Shown one piece after another: positions 22,022 to 22,541 of a DNA stretch of 22,541 bases (positions are counted from its first letter, which is position 1; each line of letters starts with the position of its first letter). A model generated the notes under the pieces. It searched no databases, was not told the origin of the DNA, and saw nothing but the letters and a program-made list of their open reading frames with translations. The position numbers were made by a program, and so were the translations under genes. Source of the stretch: AC-37 sp034663685 (GTDB lineage: Bacteria; Actinomycetota; Thermoleophilia; Solirubrobacterales; Thermoleophilaceae); the NCBI GenBank assembly GCA_034663685.1, contig JAXDJC010000044.1, positions 1 through 22,541 of the forward strand. The letters are read 5' to 3'.

Positions 22022-22541
22022 GTGTCGCAGGACCTGCCCCCGGGAAGCCCTCCGCAGCCGGAGGCGCCGCTCGCCGAGGGACCCTCGCCAGGCCGGCGCC
22101 GCGACGAGATCGGCTCCGGCAGCCTGCGCCGTCGCGCCGCGCGGGGGACCGTCGTCAACTCGGTCTGGCTCGTCGCGCTGAGCAGCCTGAGCGTGCTCAA
22201 GGGCGTGATCGCCGCAGCGCTGCTCGGGGCGTCCGACTACGGCGTCTACGGACTGCTCACGATCGTGTTCGGCACGCTCGGCGCGCTCGGGGCGGTCGGC
22301 TTCGACGACAAGTACATCAACCAGGACCACCCCGACCAGGAGGCGGCGTTCGAGATCGCCTTCACGCTGCAGACGATGCTCTGCGCGCTGTTCGGCGTCA
22401 TCAGCCTGATCGCCATCCCGCTGTTCGCGATGCTCTACGACGAGCCCCGGATCCTCGTGCCGGGCATCGTGCTCAGCCTCACCTTCCCGCTGCTGGCGCT
22501 GCACACGCCGATCTGGGTCTTCTACAGGCGGATGGACTTCC
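22022..22541 (+). CDS. Polysaccharide flippase, N-terminal part (cut by window edge)
   Basis: The reading frame is open from the GTG at 22022 to the end, 173 codons. A charged, Pro-rich N-terminus (1-41) is followed by four membrane segments (about 44-62, 73-93, 112-137, 144-165) with the turn AALLGASDYGVYGLLTI (64-80), a signature of Wzx/RfbX-type flippases, and ends IWVFYRRMDF, the conserved loop before the fifth helix. It starts five bases after the sulfotransferase stop, so the two are one transcription unit. It differs clearly from the flippase at 8878-10176, whose turn reads GLAPSGRG. I expect a further 300 residues beyond the window. Confidence 0.82.
   Translation, partial: MSQDLPPGSPPQPEAPLAEGPSPGRRRDEIGSGSLRRRAARGTVVNSVWLVALSSLSVLKGVIAAALLGASDYGVYGLLTIVFGTLGALGAVGFDDKYINQDHPDQEAAFEIAFTLQTMLCALFGVISLIAIPLFAMLYDEPRILVPGIVLSLTFPLLALHTPIWVFYRRMDF

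Noticed and set aside
1..22541. Insertion sequences, integrases, attachment sites, CRISPR repeats, rRNA or tRNA genes
   Set aside because: I saw no transposase or integrase motifs, no spaced direct repeats and no RNA gene signatures in the window.

Overview
The window is a very GC-rich stretch of bacterial DNA that is almost entirely coding. It holds 22 protein genes, the last cut off by the right edge, and no RNA genes, insertion sequences or CRISPR array that I can see. Frequent GTG and TTG starts, GTGA stop/start overlaps, and -10-like hexamers placed directly before start codons suggest a high-GC actinomycete. A Thermoleophilia/Solirubrobacter-type organism would fit, but that is inference. 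The theme is assembly, modification and export of a surface polysaccharide, probably containing galactofuranose and possibly sulfated or methylated.

Layout. 1-126 is non-coding with hairpins. 127-2823 (minus) is a four-gene translationally coupled operon: a PqqD-like recognition protein, an HPr-kinase-like kinase, a lasso-peptide-B2-like cysteine protease and a family 2 glycosyltransferase (GT2). 2905-7118 (plus) holds an FkbM-like methyltransferase, two tandem exostosin-like glycosyltransferases and a membrane-anchored clan GH-A hydrolase. 7109-11699 (minus) holds a secreted paralogue of that hydrolase, a flippase and a GMC oxidoreductase. 11730-13726 (plus) is an aldo/keto reductase and a family 4 glycosyltransferase (GT4). 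13702-16313 (minus) is two GT4 genes, the upstream one carrying an extra half GT4 domain. 16356-17192 (plus) is a WaaE-like GT2. 17208-18338 (minus) is UDP-galactopyranose mutase. 18407-20304 (plus) is a methyltransferase and a GT4. 20263-20970 (minus) is a second class I methyltransferase. 21012-22541 (plus) is a sulfotransferase and a second flippase, partial.

How it may work together. UDP-galactopyranose mutase supplies UDP-galactofuranose. Two GT2, four GT4 and two exostosin-like enzymes build the repeat unit. Methyltransferases, the sulfotransferase and perhaps the two oxidoreductases decorate it. Wzx-type flippases move it across the membrane. The two GH-A proteins could trim or remodel the product outside. 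No polymerase, initiating phosphoglycosyltransferase or chain-length regulator is visible, so the locus should continue beyond the window.

The least ordinary part is 1047-2823. It carries three proteins typical of lasso peptide clusters (RRE/PqqD, HprK-like kinase, B2 protease) with no asparagine-synthetase-like cyclase and no precursor gene that I can find, coupled to a glycosyltransferase inside a polysaccharide locus. Orientation switches nine times, giving five very short divergent promoter regions and three tail-to-tail gene overlaps.
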